A stretch of 64,000 nucleotides of DNA from Periconia sp. R9002 (GCA_023627715.1 JAMAHW010000012.1:1-64000); one strand, 5' to 3'; counted from the first letter of the stretch, positions 20,746 to 32,620 are shown. The notes: generated by a model not told the origin, from the sequence alone. Made by a program: numbers and translations.

Positions 20746-22923
20746 TTAGCCGAGCAGCAGCTTGCCTTCGTTGTAGAACGACTCAAAGCAGTCATCGTAA
20801 CCAAACGTTATTTTGAACACAATTTTCGCGTATGCCTTCGCTTTCTTGGATTTTTGTACGAGTTTCAGATCCTTGAAAGCTTTATGTGCGGCCAAAAAGA
20901 TATCTATCAGGTGGGCAGTCATCAACCCCCACTTCACGATTTGGAATGGCTTGGTTGTGTGATCCGCACCGGAAAAGACGAAGGCCATGGCTTTCAAGAA
21001 TTCACCGGTTGCTTGTATGACTTTGCGTGGCATTTTCCGGGCGTGAACTGCTAACACTAAATTGACCAGCATGTTCGTCATTTCAATGCGAGGCACGTTG
21101 CTGGCCGCCTTCTCGTAAGTCGCACTCAGACGTGCAATATCATGCTCCAAGCTCTGGGTGTCGAGAGAGACGTTCTTCCATTTCTTTATGAGACTCGTTC
21201 GGAGAGCGACGGTCGAAGGGCTGGTGGATTCAGAATCTTGACAGATGCAACAGTCGCATACGAATCCCCAATTTTTCTTCAATGTATCGCGTAGAAATTT
21301 CTGGTCCATGACAATGGGATCTTTGTACGTGAAGAAAATTTCCTCTCCCGCGTTGATATCCTGTGTTGCTCGAACAATCATCATATCGCCAATGAACCTG
21401 CGCTTTGCATTGCTGAAGCAGCTATGATTTATGTACGAGCCTTTGATCCATATCCCGTATGAAAGGTCTGAAGGCAGACCAGATATCTGATGATCCGGGA
21501 CATTTGGTCTTGGGGAGCTTTCAAACGAATTGAAAGAGACGATCTCCTCGATGAGATATTTGTCGACGACTGGATAATTGTCCACTTCATAGGTGCTTGG
21601 TCCCTCGTAGTCTCCGTGGTATAATTCAATAAATGTTCGTTTGAGAGACGGATTCTTGTATAGCTTCTGGGCAATAATCCTTATAAGTTCCACTTCGCAG
21701 ATCGTAAAAAACGACCCTTTTCGATGTTTACGGCTGCAGGTATAGACCGGTTAAAATGGCCTTTGGCGGCAAAAGCGTACGCAAATGCCTTTTCCACCAA
21801 CAGTAAGTCACCTGCCTTGACAGCCTGCGTTGTAAACAGGCCGCGACCTTTTTTTAGCGTCTTCTTTACTTCCACGGGATTAGCATATGTAGCATAGTCC
21901 ATGCGTGGCGGTATGCTCTTCTTCACCGACTCTTCAACCCCTTCCCGCATCTTCTTGAAGTTGTACACTCCCTTCTGTTGTTCACAGCATCGGTTTTGAG
22001 CAAGGTTCAGTAGATCTTTTGCGTCAGTATTGTTGGGGAAAGCTTTGCAAAGTGCGAGCATAACCCCGTGACATTCAACAAATCGACCTAAAGCGTAGAG
22101 AGCGCTTGCGGCTCGATACATCTGCTCCTGTGAGAGAATCGAGCGGAAACCGGGAAAACCAGTATCTAAAAGTGCCGCATCATACTGCCCAGTTCTGAGA
22201 AATGCAGTTGCCCTAATTTGAAGGATGATGTCGATCTCGTCTTCCGACGCCGGATGGGAAATGGCTTTAGTGTACCTGTCCGAGTGAGTTGATACCCTTT
22301 TTAATTTTATGTCTTACGTACCATTTTATTGCTTCCCAAAATTTCTTTTGGTTGAACGATTTGTTACCATTGAGCTTGCATGACCTGGCAAATCCTCCGG
22401 ACGCGGTATCTGTTGATTCTGACATCTCCTGGAGTTCATGTTTATTCTATTCCAGAACAATTACATCAGAAGGGTGATCAACGCGTATGCTAAACTGGTC
22501 GGATACCAGTACGCTCAGATAAGGTTCTTTAATGATCAAGAGTGAACCCGTGCCGATGGCATTGTGTGGATCTTGCTGGCATAACTGGACATCCACAGTC
22601 TCGTTACTTCCATCCATGGTAGCTCGAACAATTGTGACAACTAGGCCACGCGCCAAAATTTCTGTTACTTTCAGCGAAATGTAACGGCCTCTATGATGCG
22701 TTTCTAGTTTCAGGTCGTTCAAGGTGATTGGGTTCAATGTGTCCAGGGGAGCGGTGCATGGTGGGTATGCGGGTGGGTCGCGTAATTGGAGCAAATGGCG
22801 AACTGCCAGAGGTATTTCGACATCTTCCGTGGTTCCTTTTGAGGCCCCTTTGAGCTCTTCAGCTCGATCACGGCCTGCCTCCAGCAGTTGCTTGAGTGTT
22901 TGCAGATCTGGAAACGTATCCAT
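20746..22923 (-). pseudogene. TPR-SET domain protein, apparently disrupted
   Basis: SET proteins methylate lysines on histones or other proteins; TPR-SET proteins of this layout are widespread in ascomycetes. In order: an N-terminal domain (22923-22447, opening MDTFPDLQTLKQLLEAG), a TPR region (NQKKFWEAIKWYTKAI, then ATAFLRTGQYDAALLDTG), a linker ending NPVEVKKTLKKGRGLF that begins the SET fold, and the SET core with YINHSCFSNAKRRF, AGEEIFFTYKD and a Cys-rich post-SET segment (WGFVCDCCIC). A 46-nt intron at 22276-22321 is clear. Two lesions stand out. An in-frame TAG at 22449-22447 lies between the N-terminal domain and the TPRs. The frame also changes at a run of six A (22706-style homopolymer; exact place 21706-21711), where one extra base would restore continuity. 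No good intron removes either, apart from a possible but very short 36-nt intron over the TAG. It could also be two genes, or carry assembly errors. Confidence 0.72.
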
Positions 22924-24039
22924 GATATACACCACGCCGCCGCGAAAGCGAATGTCAATCCAACAAGAGTGTGAGTGTGTTGCAAAGTAAGTGAAGGAAG
23001 ACGGGAGCAGTATAGTAGGACCAGCAGCTCCTTCTCTTCTTGGCGGAGTTGTCACGTGGTCAAAGGCGACGAACAGCACTATCTGTGTAAACAAGAGCTG
23101 CGATTGGCCGGTGCGGGCCTCCAGAGGTTTCTAGAAGACGGGAAAGCTCGTTGTTGCCTAAGCGTGGCTTAAGTAAGAGATAGTGAGAGAATGCATGAGG
23201 TGATTTTTTGAGAGCCTGTTGCTGCAGATGTGCCTACAAGGTGAATGGCTTGACACGTGAAAAAGAAGAAAAAGAAGAGTAAATGGCTATGTACTTCGAT
23301 CTGAAAAAAGCACGCCTGGTCAGTCAATCATGCAATCGTGTCATGGAATCGCGCATCATTAGTTAGACAGTAAGGGAGGTAACGGAAAGAAGTGAGTGAG
23401 GAAGAAGATAGATCTCTTCATTATCCCATCCGTCCTATCTACCAATCATCCTATCAATTCCTGTTCATGCCTCTCCCTCGTGGACGCATTTGACTCGTTA
23501 ACACACACATACGCCTACACATGACGACCAATCCTTGTTGCCCGCCGCCAAAAAAACTCAGAGTCATATAGTAATAATAAAAAACGGACAGACGACATGC
23601 TGACCACGCCACCACGCACCTTACTGCAGAAAAAAGACCGGAAAAGGGTACTTCTCATATCCAAAGACCGCATCATTTTTTCCTGAATTCCGATAGAATG
23701 AGAAAGGGAAAAAGATTGTTTTTGTTGCCCGCTAAGAAAAATAAAGATCCAGATGAGTAGGCGGAAGAGGGAAAGGGGTACTGGCAAGGAGATAACGGCC
23801 TCGACAAGTCCGAGTTTCTTTCCGCTCCCGTATCTGAGAACACTCAGACCGGCAAAAAGTGTGGTCAAAGGCACACTATATTGGAAAGCCACGTAGAAAG
23901 AAAATCGTTAATATATACACATATCAAGATCGTAAGTATAGCGTATTCACAGAGAAGAGAAGGAAAAGATAGAAGCCCTGAGATTATCCAGCAGCACGAC
24001 AGCTCAGTATAATCGGACAACCGTCACGTATCGCGCGAG
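22924..24039. other. intergenic, no gene seen
   Basis: Promoter of the TPR-SET locus and 3' flank of the membrane-protein gene. A 125-codon open frame on the - strand (23515-23892) has no recognisable features and is not called. Confidence 0.5.
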
Positions 24040-25242
24040 CTATCGACGGTGGCTGCTAGGCGGCACAAGATCCTGCTGGTATGAGAGGTCAGAGACGGCC
24101 GACATCCTCTCGACAATGGAATGATGCGGTGCATGATTCGAAATAGTCGACACCGAATCCGAGTCATCATGGACGTTATGTGAGTCGTCAAAAGGAGACT
24201 GTATAGTTCCGGAGCCACCTCGACCGTGTAACAGTGACGACGAAGACGATATCGGGGCCATGGAATCGCTGGCAGCGCGTAGACTCGATCCGCGCGACGA
24301 TGCAAGGGCTACACTGCGAGGTCGGTACGGCGGAGGTGGTTCTCCATCTAGGCTGTTGTTATCTGCAAAGGGGTTGCCCAGACCGTTGTGGTCGTCGTGC
24401 CTGACGCTATGGTGCTGTTCGTTGCTCGTCACCGACATCATATCCGATGTATCGATACCGGTGAAGTAGTTACCGTTGGAACCCCCCGAAATAGGGCCTA
24501 GTATAACGGGTGGGGGCGTGAGTGGAACATCCAGCGGCGGAGGTGGTCCGCGAGGTGGAGCTGTGTACGATGGTTCCCGAGTGAGGGCGGGAGGAGGCAC
24601 TTCCATATAGGCTTGGATATTGTTGGTTCTCTCAGTATTTTCCCGTTCCTTCATCTGAGCTCCAGCGACTGTTGCAGCTAATGCTTGCCGTTTTCGTTTT
24701 CGCATACAGAAGAAGAGGATAAGGGCGATGGATGCGACAGCGACTACAGTTATGATCCCAGCAGCGGCATAGACGGGTGTGTGAGTTGCCTGCTTCTTGG
24801 GGAATTTCGGTCTGAAATCGGCAGAGCCACCAGGACTGTAAGATGATGGGGCAGTGGTGGGGACAGTCGAAGCATCGGTAACGGGAGTGCTATGCAAATC
24901 TGAGTAGGCCTTGTTGGAGGTGGAGGAAGCGGAAGTTTCTAGTGTAGACTTGGGTGGGAATTGGGTTGATTCGGTAGGCTTGGACTGAAGGAATTTCGAT
25001 GACCAGGAGGATGCAAAAGGGTTGTTGATAGGAATTGGACCGGGTGGCCCACCAGGGCCAAGACTTATGACGGATGTTGGGAAGCTCATCGTAGACGGGA
25101 GCTGCGACGTGTGTGTGCGATAAGATCCAGGGCCACCGAAGGCTGACTCTTCAGTTAAGACGGAGAAAGATCCTGAAGAAACTTCCCCTTCCTCTTTTTT
25201 GCCCTGGTGAGCCTCAAGCCACGGTGCATCTCGAGGGAGCAT
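24040..25242 (-). CDS. single-pass membrane protein with PPPY motif
   Basis: A 400-residue protein with one clear membrane span at about 158-180 (VYAAAGIITVVAVASIALILFF), followed at once by RKRKR. The positive-inside rule puts the Ser/Thr/Pro-rich N-terminal half outside and the C-terminal half in the cytosol. No cleavable signal peptide is seen, so the span would act as a reverse signal anchor. The outer part looks heavily O-glycosylated, like fungal wall-stress sensors, but it lacks a WSC or other known ectodomain. The cytosolic part has polyproline (RGPPPPLDVPLTPPP) and EPPPPYRPR, a PPxY motif that can bind WW domains of Rsp5-type ubiquitin ligases. ATG 25242 opens the frame; a second ATG at residue 52 is also possible. 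A role in surface sensing is only a guess. Confidence 0.75.
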   Translation of the reverse strand: MLPRDAPWLEAHQGKKEEGEVSSGSFSVLTEESAFGGPGSYRTHTSQLPSTMSFPTSVISLGPGGPPGPIPINNPFASSWSSKFLQSKPTESTQFPPKSTLETSASSTSNKAYSDLHSTPVTDASTVPTTAPSSYSPGGSADFRPKFPKKQATHTPVYAAAGIITVVAVASIALILFFCMRKRKRQALAATVAGAQMKERENTERTNNIQAYMEVPPPALTREPSYTAPPRGPPPPLDVPLTPPPVILGPISGGSNGNYFTGIDTSDMMSVTSNEQHHSVRHDDHNGLGNPFADNNSLDGEPPPPYRPRSVALASSRGSSLRAASDSMAPISSSSSLLHGRGGSGTIQSPFDDSHNVHDDSDSVSTISNHAPHHSIVERMSAVSDLSYQQDLVPPSSHRR

Positions 25243-27026
25243 GGGGAGCTCTCGCGGAGAGCCGTGTATATATAGATGTACTAGGTAGTAGGCGGGTGTT
25301 GACTGGCAGAACGCAAAACCTGCGTCAGTGATCCCAATGGCAGAGAGGTTGCGAAAGCGTCTGCTATGATAGGTTCCAGCGATCTGGGGTAACGCCGCTA
25401 TTCACTGTTGGGCCAAGGCATTCGAATTTGAAACCAGTTTGGCGTTGACTACCAAGTTATGGCGGGTGTTGTTGTGTTCAAAGGGCGGGGCCGATTGACG
25501 GTGTGATCGCAGATTGGTTGGGTGGCTGAGGTCGGTCACAGTAGGCGGAGCTTATCAGCGAATACAGCCGTGTCGTCCACGTTTTGCTTTTCCTGCAGTG
25601 CTGGAGCCTGTATTACACAACAAAGGGGTGGAAAAGCAAAGGGAGGATCGATGGAGTTGGGACCCACGGGGGTTTTGCACTGTGAAAGGCGGCCTGCTAG
25701 TTTCTGCTGATCTTCAAACGTGAAGGATGGCTCAAGCAAGGCTGGGTTCATACGAGGCGATATGGTCGACTATGTACTTTATGAGCGATACCAAGAGTAG
25801 CTCAGTCAGCGTGAACCTGATGGACACGGTTGTTTACGCTATTGAGACGGTTGGCGGGCGATCGCATGCGGGCATGGCGGGCACAGCCTCCGAGCCATGC
25901 CATGCGGAATTATTGGCGAGGTGGGAATAAGTTATTAACTGGGATCCGTAGTGCGCAGGACGGGAGGCTGGAGCTGAGCAATGGACGAGGCGCGCGGGGT
26001 GGGATGGATTATTTTTGGATTTGGGATTTGGTCTCGGTAAGCCTACGTCGATCCCCAAGTTGCAGGAAACAACACATAAATCCCCCACCACAGCCACTCC
26101 GATTTAACGGTGTTACGCCCAAGACAATCGAAAGTTGAACGAGACCTCGTAGAGAACCATCGTTCCTTGCTTCGACGCATCGGGTACGAGCTAAGTCTCT
26201 CAAAAATCTGTCAATCGTCGAGCCCGGAAAAGTTTCATGGTCATTGAAAAAAAAACATTTACTGCGTGTTAGTGAACAACTCCATTCATATCATACCTCA
26301 ATGTGCTACTGGCTTGACAGTGTGACCGGGTAGCTTGGTACACCACCGCTAATACGAAGGCTCAAGCCTGCATGTGGATGCGTGTTACTTTGTTTCAGCG
26401 AGCGAGCTGACCTTCCAACTGCATGATACGGATACCCGGCCGTAGTCAATCATCCTTGCCAGAAGCTCGACCGGCAAGGAGGGATGATGGTGTAATACAC
26501 ACATAGAGGCTAGTCATGCACCCAATCGGTAACTTGACCAAATCGCTGGGAGAGCCGTTTTAGGTCAATCACTCGGTTTGGGAGTGTCGTGCAAAATACC
26601 CAAAGAACCGCTGTATGACAAGGTTTACATGATCGAATCTCGTAATCATGTCGAACAAGGCAAAACTGGTAGGGTCCACGGAGCTCTTAGCATCTCAAGT
26701 GCTCGTGGGGTGGTAAGCTGGCTGCTGGCGTAAGTGATGCCGAGAGACGTGTCAGTACAGAAAGACATCAAACAAACGACGTGGCAGTGTTTCGATAGCG
26801 AACTGGAGCCCCTTTGCATGATAGGTAACGCTGTCCAAGGTACGACTCCAAGGTGGAGTGGTAAACCGTCACGACTTGAGATGGATCTATGGATGGAGGG
26901 GATGTTGACTAAGCAAAGAGGCTTGGCGCGCGTCATCCAACCCACCAGACTAGTCAGTTGGGGTCAAGCAACTTGGACCATTAGTGCCATTCACACCATG
27001 AGGGGCCTTCGACATCGACTACCACC
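25243..27026. other. 1.8 kb divergent intergenic region, no gene seen
   Basis: It separates the membrane-protein gene (-) from the AIM3-like gene (+) and should hold both promoters. Only short open frames without motifs occur. Mixed composition, no repeats noticed. Confidence 0.55.
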
Positions 27027-28187
27027 ATGAGCGGCTTCAAGGATATCGTCAAGGGAGGATGGCACCCGGAGAAGAAGAGAGAGAGCAGCTACAGCTCTTC
27101 CTCCGGAAGCAGCAATACTGGTCTGAACAAAGTGGTATGTCGCCTCGCTCAAGCAAGCCCTTCATTCCGGGACCCTCGGCTTCGCAGGACTGACTGTCGT
27201 GTTCGATAGAGAGGCCTCGTGGGAAGAGGGGGAGGAGGAGAAGCTACATCTGCAGCTCATAGTCATCAATCGGCACCTCTCACGACGCTGGTCGACCCAT
27301 CAACTTTTGGTCCACCACCAAAGCATATTCACTACCATGGGCCTGAAGCCGTGGCAGCCACTTCGAATGCTTCTACCCGACCACCGCCACCACCACGAGT
27401 TCCTCAACACCCGAACCAGCAGCCATCGCCAACAGCCACCGCAGGGCCACCGAGGCTGCCACCTAGACTCCCTCCGCGTCAAAACTCAAACCCTCACGAA
27501 CTGACTCCTGCTCCTCCGCCAGCCTATCACGAAATTGACAAGTCGGCCCCTACCCCTCCTGCTCAAGGGCAGTTGAATCAGGGAGCATTGAACAGACTTG
27601 GAAATGCGGGCGTCAATGTTCCTGGGTTCAACATTGGGTCCTCTGCTTCCCCAGCCGTAAACCCGCGCCGAACAACATCTCCTGTACCTCTATCTCCCAC
27701 CTCGACCAACAATGGACAGCACCTTAGCGAGCTTCAGTCACGTTTTTCCAAAATGGCCACACCGTCCTCCGAAGCCCCCTCGACCGGTACAACATGGGCC
27801 CAGAAACAAGCAGCGCTCAAAACCGCAGGCAACCTGCGCCAAGACCCTTCCAATGTGTCCGCCTCCGACATGCGCAGCGCCGCTTCGACAGCCAATAACT
27901 TTCGCGAGCGACACGGAGAGCAGGCAGCAGCAGGGTGGAAGACAGCAAACGGCTTGAATCAGAAATATGGGATATCGAACAAGGGCGGCGGTTTTGCTGG
28001 ATCCTCCTCAGTTTCGACCCCTAATGGTCCTGCATCACCAACTTCACCTATTGGGAAGAAACCACCACCTCCCCCACCTAAGAAAAAAGTGCTGTCCTCT
28101 GGAAACTCTTCAGTTCCTACTACGCCTACTACTGCGGAAGGGAGCGGACCTCCTCCCATACCCTTGAGCTCGAAGCCTCGGTTCTAA
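27027..28187 (+). CDS. AIM3-like actin-patch protein
   Basis: Resembles the fungal AIM3 family, whose yeast member binds the amphiphysin Rvs167 at cortical actin patches. Exons 27027-27134 and 27210-28187 (75-nt intron) give 361 residues. Family signs are the start MSGFKDIVKGGWHPEKK and DPSTFGPPPKHIHYHG after the splice junction. A polyproline region with many SH3-type sites follows (RPPPPPRVP, GPPRLPPRLPPRQ, KKPPPPPPKKK), and the protein ends in PIPLSSKPRF. A conserved-looking central block runs from LSELQSRFSKM to GWKTANGLNQKYGISNK. Yeast Aim3 is much longer, so this is a compact version. It probably acts as a scaffold at endocytic sites; the protein is otherwise disordered. Confidence 0.8.
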
Positions 28188-29117
28188 ATTATGCGAACTA
28201 CTCTATTATTCACTTCCTTTCTTGTCTTTACCTTACTCTGCATCTAGTTATACCCCGACTCCAAGAGAATTGGCTTTTAATTTAATTATTCTTTCGATAC
28301 GCTCAAGTTTTTCTCCTTCTACCTGTGAGAGTTTCTCACAAAACAATCTTCTTGCGGGCATGATGAACCACTACCTCGCATGCTCGACCGACATCTTTGA
28401 AATCATTGCTTTGTTGACTATCGTCGTTTCATTCTCGGCTTGTTCTTCAGTGTCTAGGCCCATTTCTACGTCTGCGCTATGAAAGCGTCATTCGGAGTTA
28501 GAGGACTGTTGTCGCGGGAGTCGGCGACATGTATGTGTTATACTATCTAGCTTGATCATTGTCTCTTATTTACGAACAAATGTATATGTGGATAGAGAAC
28601 TCACGTATCTCCAAGCGTGTTGAATTCAACACTTGTGTGCTCCCGCTACATCGCTTAATCGAAATTCAGGCAACTACTGAAGCTCGTATTCCTCGGTTCT
28701 GATGCTTTATCCGGCTACATGAACTGTGCCGTAGAGTGGTCTTACGTGTGTCCACTTGGGTGCCTGAAGAACGATATATCTGTGTGAACATCCCCATCGA
28801 TGATGTTTTTGTTATTTCTCAGCCTCGTAATTATACCGCATGGTCTTCATTACTATGCGATGATACTATTTAACTTCTGATTCTGCACGAAGATTTCAAG
28901 CACAAACACTCAACAGGCTGTTTAAATCTTTTTCTACATAGTGCGACCTACACCCCAAATCTACGCTCGGTTTCTCGCTTCGATAAAAAAAATGCTCACT
29001 GCTTAGGATAATGGAAAGTCCCAAGCCCTTATTCACAATATAGGGAGGTCACAACCATCAACATATTACGTACATCCTAAGCTAGTACAACAGTCCTCTC
29101 GTTCTTCCTTTCCGCCT
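28188..29117. other. intergenic with a short coding remnant
   Basis: It follows the AIM3-like gene. Between about 28385 and 28485 the - strand can be read as a peptide containing SADVEMGLDTEEQAE, closely like the remnant at 31825-32019. A stop lies directly upstream in that frame, so no full gene remains. The rest of the region shows nothing. Confidence 0.45.
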
Positions 29118-31709
29118 TTGAAATGGATACAATCACACCATTGTTGGCGTGATCAACCGGAAATCAGTGTATGGGATTGGGCGCAGTATCTCGGCCAGCT
29201 ATCAGGACTACGGGAAAGGAATCATTGCCATCTCTGTCAGCAAATTTACCAACTACTCAGCGCTCGAAGATGGGTCGCGAGCGAAAGTGATGAAAGCGAG
29301 ATACAGTGTGGGATCATACATTATTTGAACCGGAAGCTCCATTTTCATCTTGCAGTGAGTACGGGGATTAGCCACGGATTCTTGGAATAACACGCTCTTT
29401 AGTGGCCTGGTGCATCCACCATACTGTCCCATGTCACGCTTCGTCCAGTAGGTGGGTATCAAAATGGCGCCAGCATCCTGGATCCCTCCATCATCAATAT
29501 GGACGAAATCAAGAAATGGCTCGCCGTTTGCGATTTTAGTCACTCCAAATGTCTCCCCTCTAACAAAAATGACACCCCACAATTCAAGGCGCTCTTCATC
29601 AACACCAAACAAGAATGTTTGATAGAGGCAAGTCTCGCGGTACCATTTCTAGTGTTGTCGTATGTGTGAGGCGGAAAGAACTCTTTCCAGACGCTTTGTG
29701 CCAATATCAGCCTTCTGAAAAGCCCTGGATCGCTGCGAACGCATTGGGAAAGAATTCCGGCCACGATTCGAGATGCCATCGTTCTCACCTCAAAACTAGG
29801 ATATAAATTCCTCTGGGTTGACCAGGTGCGTTTGATTGCTCTACAATCTCTAGCCGCTTTGACCTGACTACATGAAGCTTTGCATCGTGCAAGATGATGC
29901 TGAAAATAAGGCAAAACATATTCAAAGAATGGACTCCATCTACTCACATGCTTCAATTACCATCGTCGCTGCAGATGGTATCCATTCTGAACATGGTACG
30001 TAGCGTTGGAGTACGATGTTTGTCTGCTATAATCTTTTTCTCCCAATACCTCCTTTTAAAGCCCAACCAACTAATCTTCTACCTAATTTTTAGGTCTTAG
30101 AGGGATAGACACCTCCTCACCCCGCATGCAGTCACCACAGGAAATACTCGACTTCTCTCCCCACGGTAAATTCGTGATAGCACCCGATGAGTACACCCCA
30201 GACCAATTATATTTTACGAGAGGCTGGACATACCAGGAGTATCATCTCTCAAATCGCATGCTCGTCTTTATGGACAACAAAGTCGTCTGGAAGTGCCGGG
30301 AATTTGAGTGCCAAGAAGGGGTGACAACGCCAATAGATCGCTTTGGTCTGCTAGAAGAGCCAGCCATGCAAGAGCCGCCTGATTATCCCAGTCTATCCTA
30401 CTATTCCTCGCTCGTCGAAGGATACAATAAACGAAATCTCGGCTTTGATTCTGATGTTCTCCCCGCCTTCACAGGAATTCTTGAAAGACTAAATCCGGTT
30501 TTCCACGCTGGATTTTTGCAAGGATTGCCCGAGATGTTTTTCGACATAGCTCTACTTTGGCAACCTGTTGATGTACTTCGCCGCCGGACTGGAGACGCAC
30601 ATCATGCTGCGCCCCCAATCTGGTCTTGGACTGGTTGGCATGGAGAGTTAGATCTCGATCTTTGGGATATGGGCCTACCTAGTCCTAATGCTGGGGTTGC
30701 AAAGCCTAACGAATATACATCTAGCACGTCTCCAGTAAATACGTGGTTCAAGATGAACAGCCGTTCGGGAAATAGCCAGCCTATCGACAATTCTTACTAT
30801 CGATACTACCACCTCCGCGTCCCTTCATATCCTAATATCCTGTACCCGGACCCTCTAGAGCCCGATTTTCTGGCTAGGTTCACTCAACCAAAACCCCTCC
30901 CCTCTAATGGAAAACAGCCTGAAGGGAATGAAAAGCCATGGTTATCCGGTTGGAAACTCTCCACATGTGATTACGGCAACAGACGCGAAAAAGATCCTGC
31001 TCAATCCAAGGGCAGTAGCCTTTATGACGAGTGGCTAGCTCGATTGAAACTCTCCCGTGGCGGCGTTGACCTCGTTCAGAACGATCCCACGAAGCAATAC
31101 CATGGCTCTTGGCCTTGCTACTCACACGAAGCTCTCAAAGGATCATTCTCCTACCCACTTCCGATTGGGACGCCTCCAAAGCCACTGCCAAGCCCAGACT
31201 TTCGGTTTTTGAAATTCAGAGCCACTCGAGCCTTCTTCCATACAGGCGAGGTTGTGAACCGCATACATGAAAACAGGCCGACATCCTGCGTCTCAGTTAC
31301 CATCACAGACAGGGGTGGTAAATTGGCTGGTGTTTTGCGTCTGAACACTACTGTGAAACCTAACAACAAAGGCTACCCATGCGAGCTTGTCGCAATCTCG
31401 AAAGGGAGAGCACATCTTCGTACCGTATCTCCACAATACACATTGGAAGAAGCAAGCGATCTTGATTGCCTATTGCGTATTTCTCAGGTCCGTGGTGTTA
31501 AAAGTGATCTTAACAGTTTCGTCCACGATCCCCTGGAGCCGAAGGAGCTGGACGTCTTGATGCGGAACTGCATCGGCATGTATGAGTGGTATAATGTTCT
31601 TTGGATCTGGTGGAAGGATGGGGTTGCCTATCGGAACGCGCTAGGAAGGGTATTCAAAGAAGTTTGGGAGGCTCAGGATCTTGAAGTGGCAGATATTGTT
31701 TTAGGATAA
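29118..31709 (+). pseudogene. HET-domain gene with one nonsense codon
   Basis: A heterokaryon-incompatibility gene that is open everywhere except one codon. Four exons splice in frame: up to 29354, 29403-29825, 29878-29995 and 30094-31709, with introns of 48, 52 and 98 nt. The N-terminal part has a CHLCQQIYQLL cysteine pair. The HET core follows: LAVPFLVLSYV, stop, GG; then IPATIRDAIVLTSKLGYKF, LWVDQLCIVQDDAENKAKHI, SIYSHASITIVAADG and RGWTYQEYHLSNRMLVF. TGA at 29667-29669 stands exactly where HET domains have the Trp of their SYVWG/SHCWG motif, so TGG to TGA is the simplest explanation. About 800 codons are otherwise intact, pointing to a recent loss, a null allele, or a base-call error. The true start is unclear, as no in-frame ATG is seen at 29118 and an upstream exon is possible. 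Confidence 0.85.
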
Positions 31710-31824
31710 CTTGAAGCTTCTTGTCACGGGCTGGTGCGACGGGGAGGCTGGGAAGTCGAGAGCATATCGGTTTGAGAATCTCTGTTTAGAGAGGCCTAGT
31801 AGTAGCGATGCATAGCTAATCTAT

Positions 31825-32019
31825 CGAGGTGAACTGCTCGGCTTCTTCGTCGTCTAGGTCCATTTCTACGTCGGCGCTGTCGTACCATCCACCTGCCATG
31901 TTCTCAGTATAGAGCTTTTGAATACACAGAGGTAGGCCTCGCGAACCCTGCACCCCCAAAGCCAACAAGAGCAGTGTGACAGGCTGGGACCGCACATTAG
32001 AGTCGTTGATAGCTTCAAT
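31825..32019 (-). pseudogene. remnant of an unrecognised coding sequence
   Basis: The - strand reads about 64 codons ending in a natural stop at 31825: a hydrophobic stretch (PVTLLLLALGVQG), then LCIQKLYTENMAGGWYD and an acidic tail (SADVEMDLDDEEAEQF). It has the look of a real C-terminus, and its tail is echoed at about 28385-28485. A stop lies just upstream and no joining exon was found. Family unknown. Confidence 0.35.
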
Positions 32020-32620
32020 TTATTTTCGATAAAAGTAGCACTCCTCCTTGAAGATGTAATTAGACAAAAAGAACCAACAACTTCTAGCATTCTTTCATGG
32101 AATTTTTAATAGACAAATAAATGTCTAATATAGGCTTCCTTTAATACCAGAAACAAAGATTAGATGTCTTAAATTGAGATTGCAACTTCTAGCATATCAT
32201 CCATAGGATGATTGCGTACATGTAGCTTGCTACGCGTTGCATTACCCATCGTAACGCTGCAGCACGTGACCACTCGGTGATACATCTGAGCGGCGTAGTG
32301 AGCACCCTAATATAACCAACCGCCAACAATCCAGTCAATGATGAAGTGGCCTTGCGCAGCTCAGGCATGCTGCCGTTCCGCTTTGTGGACGCTTTTTGGG
32401 CAATGTGAACAATGCTACCGACATTTTTGCGGAGATCATGCCGTCTCAACGTTACACACGTGTTTCACAAGAGAGGTTTGTATACAGACCATATTGAGCG
32501 AGGCCGAGATAAAGCTAACATAGCCCCTCGTTGTAACAGGAAATCCACACAATCTACGAATCTGGCAGTGCGTCTAGGCTCCAAGAGCTCAATGCATTCC
32601 GACGATCGGGAGGCGAGAAG
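32020..32620. other. intergenic, no gene seen
   Basis: Region upstream of the first APH-like gene. The part at 32060-32190 is A/T-rich and contains the 13-mer CAACTTCTAGCAT twice. Confidence 0.5.

Noticed and set aside
20530..21054. 174-codon + strand frame
   Set aside because: Antisense to the SET core, with no motif of its own.
22411..22460. A 36-nt intron that would remove the TAG of the TPR-SET gene
   Set aside because: Below the usual minimum size and without a good branch site. Left open as a minor possibility.
23515..23892. 125-codon - strand frame
   Set aside because: No family feature, no promoter or splice support; kept as spacer.
29660..29690. A 31-nt GTATGT...TTTCCAG 'intron' that would remove the TGA of the broken HET gene
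   Set aside because: Too short for a spliceosomal intron, and its removal shifts the frame and deletes part of the HET signature.
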